NCBI RefSeq assembly: GCF_963583255.1
Contig: NC_084818.1
Location: 12,092,222 to 12,156,221, forward strand
Origin: Pyrus communis
Lineage: Eukaryota; Streptophyta; Magnoliopsida; Rosales; Rosaceae
Direction: 5' to 3'
Length of the DNA stretch: 64,000 bases
Shown one piece after another: positions 1 through 15,837 of this stretch. The notes beneath the pieces were generated by a model. That model was not told the origin of the DNA, ran no database searches, and worked only from the letters and a program-made list of their open reading frames with translations. Position numbers and translations under genes: made by a program. How positions within the stretch are numbered: position 1 is the first letter of the stretch; each line of letters opens with the position of its first letter.

Positions 1-320
1 TCAGTTAATTCCGGACTGCATATGATTGTTTTGTTTGTCATAAATTTTAGTTCAATGGTTTGGTTGCAGTCTTGTGCATGTCTATCAATGATCATACGAC
101 GTTTAACAAACTAATTTTCATTAATTTTCATCAGAAATAATACACCAGGAATCCTATATGCTTTCTGTACACAAATTACAAGCTTCTAAATGACATCCCC
201 CCTATCAGTGTTTTTTTACAACTTTCTATTTTTTCTATTTTGTCAAAGTAATTCATATACTCGAATCATTTGACGCATGGGAAAGCAAATCAAATAAACA
301 ATTCAAATACAATATATACT
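1..320. repeat. RLP-BSK cassette spacer, copy 1
   Basis: This noncoding stretch matches 10735-11096 and 53975-54310, sharing blocks such as GGACTGCATATGATTGTTTT and CAGGAATCCTATATGC in the same order. In the other copies it sits between the 3' flank of a plus-strand RLP and the last exon of a minus-strand BSK. An RLP probably lies, or lay, just left of the window. The similarity is seen directly; the missing neighbour is inferred. Confidence 0.65.
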
Positions 321-469
321 GCTGGAAAATGACGAAATCTAATACTGTGGAAATGATGAAGCTTTGGCTCTAGTGGTTTTAAACCTTATGATTGATCGGC
401 GGCTATATAAGCTGAGAACCAACCCGAGAGAAGTGGCAAGCTATGCGCCTGGTCGACCAGCCTAGATTT

Positions 470-1455
470 TCACTTCTGTCCAGCTGCTTTGCTCCTTTTG
501 GATTCAAGCATACTACCCTCCTTAAGTGCTGCTTCAGCTTCACTGTCCATTCCAAGGGCCGAAAGGGCAACAGCCTGAAGATAACATGCAATGTGCCAAA
601 CTAGGGAAACTATTTGTGCTTGCATTGCAAAGTTTATAGCTTCCTGAGGCTTGTCACTCATGAGATAAGACAAACTACGCCGGGCAAAAATTGTTGGAGA
701 AACCATCCTTCCAACACCAATTAACTGCAAGTGAAATAGAACTGTCAGCAACGATAACAAATGCAGAGAAAGCAGCATGTTCGTTTTATTGGTCAAGCAA
801 GTAGAGTGACTAGGTTCAGATACTCTAAGATACCTTAAACTACCAATTTTGTTTCTTCAATTCTTCCTATTATGAACTAGAAGATAAAATGTACAGATCG
901 TATTCTGACTGGAAATTTAACGCCAAACAAAATTTCGTACGAAGCTGCGTTTAGTAATTTATTTGAACAGGTCAGAGAAAGAACATCCTATTGAAGGCCA
1001 AATTTCAATATTGGTATGAACATGAAAGCAACTCTTATCAAATCTCTACTTAGAATTTCCCATTAGTGTCATAATAAGAACCTAACCTATGAATAACACT
1101 CAATTGTGGTTTGAAGTCCTTGTGCTTAAAAGCAGAATCCCCCCTTTTCTTTGAATCTAATGATTCCTGCATTTGGTCAGTCCACATTTGGAACGAGAGC
1201 AGCAGTGGAACAAAATCATTGAGAAGGCTAAATATATAATTATATATACAACAAAACTTATTAGATATTTCCTCATTAATTAAACAAAAATAGAACCTCA
1301 TTGTCATTCCATCGTCTTTATAGCCAATATTCTCTAGGATCACATGTATAGCGGTCAAATCCCTTCTTAAGCAGGCTCACCAAGTAGTGAAAGAGAAGAC
1401 CAGGAGGTACCGTGTGGGATACCCATCAAAACAAAAGAAGGAACCTGCAGAGGTA
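470..1455 (-). pseudogene. BSK: BSK pseudogene fragment, TPR exons (block L1)
   Basis: Minus-strand exons of a brassinosteroid-signalling kinase (BSK), a myristoylated receptor-like cytoplasmic kinase with a C-terminal TPR region. The last exon is 470-724, after a TTGCAG acceptor. It encodes [19 protein letters not shown] and ends in AAGQK-stop, as BSKs do. The preceding TPR exon (about 1088-1200) carries [20 protein letters not shown], then shifts frame: AAACCACAATTG has lost one base relative to the copies at 11.45 and 55.13 kb. The next exon (about 1315-1455) begins with a [12 protein letters not shown] segment and also has a one-base deletion, in the GEACSRRD region. No kinase N-lobe lies upstream, so this is a dead 3' fragment. 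BSK family: high confidence; which member: unknown. Confidence 0.8.
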
Positions 1456-1699
1456 AGCAAAAAGAAATAAAGGAAGTCCAGGAGACAGTTACCAGCATCA
1501 TGTTAAGCATCTATATATGATTAAACTACTATGATGGTGTAGATCTTAGTGCTTCTAATTGGCACCCAACAGGTACGGTATCACTGAAAACCCTTGTAGT
1601 TAACTACCCTCAATTTTGGGGCATGAGAGATTGATATTTTATAAAGTATCATTCACCATGAAAGGCACTAGACAAAAGTGTAGCTCTCTCAAGTCCTCA

Positions 1700-2308
<609 letters not shown>

Positions 2309-3018
2309 AAATAAAAATGCAAGCGATGATAACAAATGCAGATAAAACAGCAATCATGGATTTACTAAGTTTTTTTTCGGGTTTGTTCTTTTTATTGGTC
2401 ATGCAAGTAGAGTTACTAGGTTCAGGTACTCTAAGGTACATTAAATTACCAATTTTCGCTAAACATGTCGTTCCTAACTGATTAAAAATGCTCCTCTACA
2501 TTCAGAGAAGAAAAAAACAAAGTGCTCAAACAATCTACACAGTATAGCAGTCCAAGAGCATTCCTTAATCACATTTTCTCCAGCTTTTTACAATCGTAAC
2601 TTTGGCTTCGTCGTAAACAATCAAATCTAAATGACAGAAAGATCGCTTTGGGCATCTTGAGCAATCAAATACCAAAACATTTGTAATTACAGAGTGGTAA
2701 CTACACAGGCAGACAAAACTTCCCAGAATCTCACTCACATTATCATTTTGCTAAAAAAGACGTGAACAAAGTCGACGAAAAGCGAAAACAAAATATACCA
2801 AACTAGTCCAGTTACACAACCCACATTCATTCTACAACTAACAATTGTAAATCGAACCCGAAATGGAAAGACCCCAAAATTTGTGAGCTCAAATTGCAGA
2901 CCTGAGAAATTAAATTGTGAACCAAGAGATTAAGTTTTCATTTTCTCGCTACCCTTTTGGTAACAAGATCAAAGTTTGATTTCAGAAGATGAAATTGCGG
3001 GAAGAAAAAGGAACTTAC

Positions 3019-3093
3019 AGGGTCGAGAGCGTTGGGCTTGGAGCGGTAATCAGCAGTCAAGAGGAAATAGGGAGCAATGACAGTGGCCACCAT
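3019..3093 (-). CDS. Putative 25-codon first exon of an unrecognised gene
   Basis: An ATG followed by 25 codons (MVATVIAPYFLLTADYRSK, then PNALDP) ends exactly at a CCT/GTAAGT splice donor. A near-identical 75-bp exon with the same donor lies at 61168-61242, and its few differences are mostly single codons. I do not recognise the family. No downstream exon was found between here and the BSK block, so it is either the 5' end of a gene lost by rearrangement or a fragment carried with the BSK block. A pyrimidine-rich leader lies upstream (3100-3290). It could also be chance coding in a conserved 5' UTR. Confidence 0.35.
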
Positions 3094-3293
3094 GGTTGTC
3101 CTCCTCACCAGCCCTTCGGTTTTTGAGTGAATCGTGATGCTTTTGCTTTCGCTTGGATTCTGTGGAAAGAAAAAGGGTTTAAAGATGGAGACTTTTGAGA
3201 GTTGGTTTTGGAGAAAGTGATTAAGTGAGGGTTTTCCATTGTTGGGAGGGGAAGAAAGCACAATATGCAATTGGAAGTTCAGTTTGACTTGGA

Positions 3294-4840
3294 AGCAAAA
3301 TGGGTTTATTCCTTTATTTTATAATAAAAGGGAAACTTGATATAAGTCCAATTTTTTGAGCCAATAGTAGGAATAGTTCAATTTATTAAAATAAGTCCAA
3401 TTTGTTATATTTAATTATTTAATTATCAATATTTATCTGTTCAATGATAAGATTTATTATAAAAATCAAATTTCTTTCCAATTATCTCTTTGCTTATTTC
3501 TTTTTATTTATCTTTTTGTTATTTCTCGTTCTTCCTCCTACTTTAAACCCCATTTATAGATTTTATTTTTAATTTTTATAATCGACCTATATCACAGGTT
3601 AATTATATTTATCTACCTATATGACAGATTCTTTTTTTATAATCAACGTGTCACAGATTAATGTGTCTTACTTGTAGGTATGTTATGTTTTTTCTACCCT
3701 TTAATTAGGTTTCATATCTCACGTATAGGTATATTATATACATTCATATATTTGTTACTTGAGTTAGGGTAGAATGTTTTGCAGATAAATTTATTTTAGT
3801 ATATTAGTTTTTTTGTTATAAGATATTAAATATATTCTTTTGGAGTTGGAAAATGCATAATATTAGAAGATTTTAATTGATTTTTAATATTTTTAGAAAA
3901 TATAAAATGAGTATAAAAGAAATAAAAACATATAATTAGATAACTGGACTCACTCCTAAAAACATTCTACGTTTTTGGACCTGGATCTAAAAGCCCCTTT
4001 TATAAATTACTAGATTAAAATATAAAAGTTTAAAAAAAATATACAATATATGAAAAGGAGAAAAGTGGGAGAGAGACGATTTTTTGGATTTTTTTTTTTT
4101 TTTTGTTTTGGTTGAAAATGAGGCTAAAAGTAAGAGGCCAAACAAATCCATTCCATAATAAATCTAAATCGCAATATCCTAAGTTGATCTTCACGGATAA
4201 ATCTAATTGAACAAGAAAGAGGAGTATCAAAATAAAAATTACCTAAATCTAAATTAAGACTATAGGCCACTAAATTGTCCCCTACAAAATTCTTTTCTCT
4301 GTAGACATGCCGAAGTTTGCATTTGACACACCTTGACCCAGAATGTCCACTTGGACTCCGAATCGAGATGTGTTGATCGATACCAGGAAGGTGACCAAGC
4401 CATAAAGTGTAGTGATGTGGAAAAATATGAATAAATTTAAACCTAAAAGTGCATAAATATAAGAGTGCGCCTATGCCTTCGAACCGTTGTGTACTTCGAG
4501 AATACGGTAAAATAATAGTTCGTATGAGTCACAAAATACGGCCCACAAAAGTCAACAATCTCGTTTCTAGGGGTACTTTCGTCAATTCACTCTTTTAAAA
4601 TTAATAAAATCGTAAAATTAGGGACGGGTTGTCATAGCATTGCCAAGATCTTGAAAGCAAATCTCGATAGGCCAAAACAAGGGTACCTAAAGGATGATTA
4701 TTGCCAAAAAGTTGCAACGCCAAATGAACTATGACTGCAAAGTCTAATTCCACCAATAATTTATAATTAAAATGCAATGATGATGGCGTTTGAAAAAAAA
4801 TTTGGTTTGTGTGAAATTACATTATGTTCATGATTTTATT
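3294..4840. other. AT-rich spacer without genes
   Basis: No coding signal is visible. Position 3300-4250 is AT-rich with homopolymer runs, for example a T run near 4085. The stretch near 4000-4060 resembles 61600-61640, which marks it as the outer flank of the duplicated BSK block. Position 4300-4640 has the look of a degraded LTR-type repeat (moderate GC, ending near GGGACGGGTTGTCA), but I found no termini or target-site duplication. Confidence 0.4.
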
Positions 4841-4844
4841 TTGA

Positions 4845-5945
4845 TAATTTACTACCTTGAAGTTTCGTCGTTTTCAACATTTGGTACATGAAATTTTTTT
4901 CCCAGAGTCATACCTCAAGTCTTAATTTTGGGACAGTCTCATACATTTGTTAAGTTTTCCGTCAAAACCTTTGGTAACTGATGACGTGGCACTCAATTGG
5001 ACAATGACTGAGTGCCACATATCAATATGTGCCACGTGGCCATTAAAAAAATTAAAATTAAAAACTAGGGTAAGTTTTCAATTTATTACTTTGAAGTTTC
5101 TTGGTTTTTCAATATTTCATACATTAAGTTTTGTTTTCATCCTAGTCTGGCACATAAAGTGATAATTCTTAGATAATTTCATACATCTGATAAACTTTCT
5201 AATAAAATCGCTGTTAACCTATGAAATGACATCCATGTAAACAATGACTATGCACCATGTGTCAATCTATGGCCCACGTGCATATTAAAAAAATTAAAAA
5301 CACCAAGTTCCTGGCGAGTTTAAAACTTAACCTAGGTAGACTCAGCCTTGCCGACTGCAACACGTTAGCACAAAGATCGAAGCGGGCTGTCGAATTTGAA
5401 ACAATAGCACTAGGAGAGCCACCTTCAATTTGGAGGTAACTCGCTAGGAACTCCATAATTTCAACCCTTCATTTTATTTTAAATTAAAAAAAATTTAATA
5501 TCCATGTGGGGCTTAAATTAACACGTGGCGCCCAATCATCGTCCATGTGGGCGCCACGTCACATGTTAACTACTGTTTTAACATAAAGCTTAATGAATGT
5601 ATGAAACTGTCCAAGAATCATCATTTTAGGTACCAGATTGAAAGAAATAAACTTATATATGAAATATTAAAAATCAAAAACTTCAAGGTAGTAAATTGAA
5701 ATTTATCCTAGTTTTTATTTATTTTTAATTTTCTTAATTTTCAATTTTTTTATGTCCACATGGCACCTAGTTATTGTTCACGTGGGCACCATATCATCAG
5801 TTAACAGAGGTTCTGAAGGAAAACTTAACGGATGTATGAGACTGTATGAAAATTAAGACTTGAGGTGTGATTCTGGGATGAAAGAAACTTCATGCACCAA
5901 ATGTTAAAAACTACGAATTTCAAGATAGTAAACTGAGATTAACCC
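4845..5945. mobile_element. Nested long terminal-inverted-repeat element, non-autonomous
   Basis: The outer arms are about 200 bp: the sequence from 4849 (TTTACTACCTTGAAGTTT) reads as the imperfect reverse complement of the sequence ending near 5940. Both arms contain the ACCTCAAGTCTTAATTTT block. Inside, a second pair of arms (about 5068-5270 and 5490-5715) is inverted in the same way and is related to the outer arms, so four copies of one roughly 200-bp module form a nested palindrome. Arms are rich in CACGTGG-type motifs. There is no transposase. It fits a Mutator-like or other long-TIR MITE with a same-family insertion at its centre. The superfamily is not settled because no clean target-site duplication was found. 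Confidence 0.65.
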
Positions 5946-6375
5946 AAGATATTATATATAGCGAAAATGCCATACTTATGAGATGAGGCCTTGATAAAAA
6001 TCATCTTGGGGAATTTTAATCCACACAAGGGGAAAAAAGAGTGTTGCCACATCAAAATATTACATAGTTTTATTATGAATATAAATAATTATATCAAGTG
6101 GCTTTTCAAATCATTTTCGATTTAGTGCAAAAAGATATTAGTCAAGGATTTAAAGAAAATCCCCCTTTTTGAGTTGCTTCACTTTGATCCTTAATGTATT
6201 TTCATCTCAAGTTTGTCAAAAAAAAAAATTTTTGAGAACTGTTATTAGCACTCTAAAAATTCTATTTTACATTTCTCACAAGTAGGGGTACAACACGGGT
6301 TGGGTCAACCTGAATCTACTCATGCCCAACCCGATTTCAAACCTAATAAAGAGGGTTAGAGTGAAGTACAAACCT

Positions 6376-6560
6376 GCCGAAACCCAACCCGACCTCAACC
6401 TGATTATTTATTGGGTTGTAGGGGCAGGTTCGATTCCTTTTTGTTTGGTTTTTTGCCGAAACCCAACCCGATCTCCACCCGATTATTTATTGGGTTGTAG
6501 AGGTGGGTTCGGTTCATTTCTGTTTGGTTTTTTGCCGAAACCGAAAATCGAACCGAAGTT
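6376..6560. repeat. 79-bp tandem repeat, about 2.3 copies
   Basis: The block starting GCCGAAACCCAACCCGA occurs at 6376 and 6455, and a partial third copy (GCCGAAACCGAAA) starts at 6534, giving a period of exactly 79 bp. Each unit contains GATTATTTATTGGGTTGTAG. The apparent open frame across it reflects repeat composition rather than a gene. Confidence 0.75.
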
Positions 6561-6647
6561 ACCATTCGGTTTGGTTTGGTTTGATTTTTCTTGTGGGGTT
6601 GGGTTTTTTTTAATGTATATTTTCAATAAAGATAACATCGTTGCATG

Positions 6648-6828
6648 ACCACTTAGTATTATGGCCTAGCGATATTTATTTTCACTTGTAAGTGAGAGGT
6701 TTTATGTTTGATTATCGTCAAAAGTGAATTTGAACCACATTATTGTTAGTCCATTTTGAGGCTTAGCCCACTCCCTCACCCCTTAGTGTAAATAATATCA
6801 TTTGTTCAAATAAAACAGAAAAAACACG
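6648..6828 (+). mobile_element. tRNA-derived SINE with target-site duplication
   Basis: A 181-bp insert lies between two perfect GTTGCATG direct repeats (6640-6647 and 6829-6836). The 5' part has a tRNA-like A box (TGGCCTAGCGATA, 6662) and a degenerate B box (GTTTGATTATCG). The 3' body has the segment GAGGCTTAGCCCACTCCCTC and an A-rich end. This is the usual layout of a plant SINE. A decayed relative can be seen at 22310-22395 and in its duplicate copies. Confidence 0.7.
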
Positions 6829-7049
6829 GTTGCATGGTACACTATATCACTAATGTATGCATTGTTGAAACTTCAAAAGGAGGCCGAATGCTTATTTATT
6901 CCATTACCAAAAATAAGGTAAGATGCATATATTCCAGTACTAAAAATGACAAAACAATTAAAAAAAAAATGATGCTAATAATTGTATCAAGCTAAAGCTT
7001 ACTTTACATGGATAACCAAACAAAACAACTGGGCAAAAGCATTATTCAA

Positions 7050-9439
7050 ACCTTTCCAATTCAGGTTGGAAACCTTACCAACTTGAAGCACCTTGATCTC
7101 GGCGGCAATGACTTCGGTAATTTAGAAAATCTCAATTGGCTCCCTTGTCTTTCTTCGTTGACATATTTGGACTTGAGTTTAGCCAGTCTCAGTAATGTTT
7201 TTTATTGGCCGGAAGCAGTTAATAAACTCCCCAAACTAACAAACTTGACATTAGATGGGTGTAATCTTCCTTCTCCTCCAGTTCGTTCCACTCTTTCAAG
7301 CATCAATTCTTCTAATCTCTTTGTAGCATTTATCTTTCCTTGAACAGTCTCTTAACTTCAATCTTTCTGTGGATGTCCAACTTCAATACCAGCCTTGTTG
7401 ATCTTGATCTCTATTCCAACCATTTGACCGGTTCAATTCCTGATGTCCTCGGGAACATGAGCTCTCTTGCATATGTTGATCTCTCTGAAAACCAACTTGA
7501 AGGAGCAGAACCCCATTCTCTCTCTTGGTTATGTAGTTTGCAATCCTTGCTTCTTAACGGCAACAATTTGAGTGGACAGTTTTCCAAACTTGTTCAAATA
7601 TTGTCTACATGTGCTCAAAACTCCTTGGAGAATTTGTGGCTCGATAAAAATCAACTTGCAGGGTCATTACCTGATCTCACCAAGTTTTTATCGTTGAAGG
7701 AATTACATATTTCTTACAATCAATAAAGTGGAAGAATAACTGAAAGTATCTGGCAAATGTCAAAGCTCCAGGCTATTAGCCTTGGTATGAATGCTTTGGA
7801 AGGGGTGATTTCAGATTCCCATTTCTCTAAACTCTCCAAATTAAGGGTATTAGATTTATCCTCTAACTCACTAGTTTAAAACTTCCATTCTAATTGGACT
7901 CCTCTTTTCCAACTGGAATATATAAGTTTGGGATCTTGCAAGATGGGTCCGTATTTTCCGAAATGGCTTCAATCTCAGAATGAGTATTCATACCTCGATA
8001 TTTCTGATGCTGGAATTGTGGATATCCTTCCAAGCTGGTTTTGGGGTATGACTCGTAACGTGGAAATTATCATTCTTTCCCATAACCGAATTGGAGAAGT
8101 GTTTACAAATTTGACAGTGAATTTTGCAAATTATCCTGAAGTGCATTTGAGTTCGAACCAAATTGAAGGTCAAATTCCCGCTACTCTATCACAAGCATCA
8201 TATTTGGATCTCTCTAATAATAACATTTCAGGGTCCATTTCTTTCTTGTGTGCAAATGCAGCTATGCGTTTACGTTTTCTTAATCTCTCATACAACAATA
8301 TCTCTAGAGAACTTCCAGAATGCTTGACACATAGCAATCTCGTCATGCTTGATTTGAGTTCCAATGCTCTTTCGGGAAAAATTCCTACCACGATAGGCTC
8401 CTTGTTTGGGATCGAAACATTGAAATTAAGAAGCAATGAGTTTGTGGGAGAGTTGCCTTTATCCTTGAAGAATTGCAAGAGTTTAATGGTCCTTGATCTT
8501 GCAGATAACCAGTTGTCGGGTTCAATACCTAAATGGTTGGGGGCTAGCTTTCGGAACTTGGTTATCCTAATGCTTTCCTCTAATCACTTCAATGGAAGCT
8601 TGCCCTCGCAACTATGTGATCTAATATACATTCAAATTTTGGATGTCTCTGTGAACAACATATCTGGAGGAATACCGAATTGCCTAAAAAAGTTGACCAC
8701 TCTGGCTCAGAAAGGAAATTCATTTCTAACCGTCCAACATGCTTACTCGAGAATTGCTGATCAACCATCATCCTGGGAGGATCTTTATGAGGACGATGAA
8801 ATCTTCATATGGAAAGGAAGCATGCGGGTTTGCAGGAATACTTTGGGGCTTGTGAGAAGTATTGATTTCTCAAGCAATAGATTGACTGGGGAGATTCCGA
8901 GCGAAATCAGTCGTCTTGTTGGCTTGGTTTCTTTAAACCTTTCTAGAAACCAACTTACAGGTCAAATTACTCCAGACATTGGAAAATTGGAGTCCTTGGA
9001 TTCACTCGATTTGTCGAGAAATCATATAGTCGGAAGAATTCCAACAAGCCTTGCTCGGATAAGTCGTCTTGGTGTCTTGGACTTGTCACACAACAACTTG
9101 GTTGGAAAGATTCCAACTGGCACCCAGCTCCAAAGTTTTGATCCCTCTGTTTATGCTGGAAATCCACAGCTCTGTGGACCTCCACTTCAAAATCTGTGTG
9201 ATATCAAAGAAATGGGTCCAGATCAAGTTAGTAACGAAGAAGACAAGGATGATCAGCTTACACGCTACGGATTTTATATCAGCATGGGGCTCGGGTTTTT
9301 TGTTGGATTTTGGGGAGTTTGTGGAAGTCTGATATTCATAAGGGGATGGAGGTACATATACTTCAAGTTCTTGAATTCGCTGAATGATTGGCTTTATGTG
9401 CGGGTAGTGTTGATCAAGCGGAAATTAACGGATGCTTAA
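7050..9439 (+). pseudogene. LRR receptor-like protein pseudogene, 5'-truncated
   Basis: A relative of the intact RLP at 50980 that begins abruptly at the equivalent of its residue about 185 (QVGNLTNLKHLDLGG), with no signal peptide or LRR N-cap. There is a frameshift near 7310-7345 and in-frame stops at 7724-7726 (TAA) and 7877-7879 (TAA). From 7880 the frame stays open for over 500 codons: about 14 LRRs, the island region with the FIWKGSMRV segment (near 8805), four more LRRs, an acidic stretch (NEEDKDD), a transmembrane helix (MGLGFFVGFWGVCGSLIFI) and a basic tail ending KRKLTDA. Such RLPs perceive extracellular ligands and lack a kinase. It retains about 89 residues (7905-8172) that are missing from the intact copy. 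The long open 3' part suggests recent inactivation. Confidence 0.9.
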
Positions 9440-10440
9440 TAGATAAGCTGTAATTTGCGGTACGTGATCTCTTTCTCTCATTGATTCATCACGATTAATT
9501 TGGTTTTCATGATCAATTGTCTTCTTCGAACTTACCAGTGCTTGTTTATTTTTATCAGTAGCTCAAGGCATCTTCTTCACTTCAGTTCAACTGCGTGGCT
9601 TCCATATCTGCATAAGCTATCAAGTGTTAGATGCTGCTTCATTACAGTTATATCGAGATTGCAGAAATGTACCAGGGATATGTTTTCCTTGGTAAATGAT
9701 TTGATACCGTGCCTCGTTTGTAAGAACTTTAATTCATTGGGACTTCTCCAAGCAACTGTTTTTTTCTGTGAATATTGTTAAGAAAGATATTATTGTAAAT
9801 TGATTTTTAGTTGTTTGCTCTTCTATTTAGTTTGTAACTAGGAAATTTTTCCCGCGCATTGCTTTGGCGGGATTAGAATCGTATGGAAGAAAATGTTTGT
9901 AAGATATAAAAGATTATGTTACAGAAGATATTACTACTTGCATTGAAAACGTTTGGTACACTTTTACATGCAAAAAAGATTAGATCGATAACAATACTCA
10001 TACAAAAGATTACAAAATTTTGGAGTATTTACATGAAAAAAAATAGTAGGAAATATTGATTCATTTACATTGACAAAAGTGTTCATTGAACCTGTGAATC
10101 AAAAGATAAAACTAATATTATATATGAGATCCATGATATGAGATTTAATTCCAGTGCGAGAGAGAATTGGAGAAGCAAGGTTATGGTTTTAGGTTGAGAG
10201 AAACAAACATGAATCACAGAAGAAGCAGCGGATGATTAACCTTAAAAATAACAAAACTTGAACATGCAATACCTGAATTTATATCTTGGTTAAGACATTC
10301 ACATAGAGAACGAAATCCACGATTGTGTGCAAGCTAATATGATTGTGAGTTCTTACTTAACAAAGCTTAAAAGCCTTTGGGATGAACGAGATGTACGATG
10401 CTCAATCCTGGCATGCCGCTGCTAAACAAAGAAGGTGATC
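9440..10440. other. RLP 3' flank and spacer
   Basis: Position 9440-9840 is the 3' flank of the RLP pseudogene. Part of it (TTGTCTTCTTCGAACTTA, GCTTGTTTATTTTTATC) matches the flank after the intact RLP at 53700-53745 and the relic flanks at 34.8 and 48.7 kb. I see nothing supportable in 9840-10440. Confidence 0.5.
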
Positions 10441-10446
10441 GCTTCA

Positions 10447-10660
10447 TATGTGGAAACTCAGAAAACAATGAAGCTTCTCATGGGTTTGAATGACTCTTAC
10501 ACTACCGTCGGTAGCAACATTCTCCTTCTGGAGCCATTACCCACGGTGAACAAGGCATACTCATCGGTTCTTCGACATGAGCGATAAGCAGAAGTTTCAA
10601 GTGGGAAGAACTCTGCCCAGCCGTCAAGAACAGCAGCCGAGAGTCTGAACAAGAGGACAA
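10447..10660 (+). mobile_element. Copia-type gag fragment
   Basis: Translation from 10447 gives YVETQKTMKLLMGLNDSYTT followed by NILLLEPLPTVNKAYSSVLR, then HER and a stop. The spacing of FLMGLND-like, LL-EPLP-VNKAYS and ER motifs is that of the plant Ty1/copia gag (UBN2/Retrotran_gag) domain. Only about 60 residues survive. No LTRs or pol lie beside it, so it is an isolated relic. Confidence 0.65.
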
Positions 10661-10734
10661 TGGATTCGGTTAATTTTGGACGGCATATGATTGCTTTGGT
10701 CTTCGTAAGAAGTTTATATATACTGAAGAAATTC

Positions 10735-11096
10735 AGTTAATTTTGGACTGCATATGATTGTTTTATTCGTCGTAAATTTTAGTTCAATGGATTGGTTGCA
10801 GTAGGGTTAACCTTTTTATTTTATTTTTTATATCCAAGTAGTAATATATCTATGTCTAACAACGGTCAGACGATGTTTGACGAACTAATTATTATTTTCT
10901 TCATCAGAAATAAAACACTAGGAATCCTATATGCTTTCTGTACATAAATTACAAGCTTCTGAACGACATCCTCCCTACCACTGTTTTTTACAACTTTCTA
11001 TTTTTTCTTTCCATTTTGTCAAAGTAATTCATATATTCGAATCATATGACACACAAGAAATCAAATCAAATAAAACAATTCAAATACAATACACAC
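10735..11096. repeat. RLP-BSK cassette spacer, copy 2
   Basis: This matches 1-320 and 53975-54310 in order. At 11097 it joins directly to BSK intron sequence (CTGCAAGCGAAATAAG), so the last BSK exon present at 470-724 has been deleted here. It keeps CCAAGTAGTAATATATC near 10834, a site without the MITE that interrupts the same sequence at 35273 and 49132. Confidence 0.7.
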
Positions 11097-11097
11097 T

Positions 11098-15837
<4,740 letters not shown>

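Noticed and set aside
6322..6648. 108-codon plus-strand frame
   Set aside because: It spans the 79-bp tandem repeat, and its protein is just that repeat translated twice.
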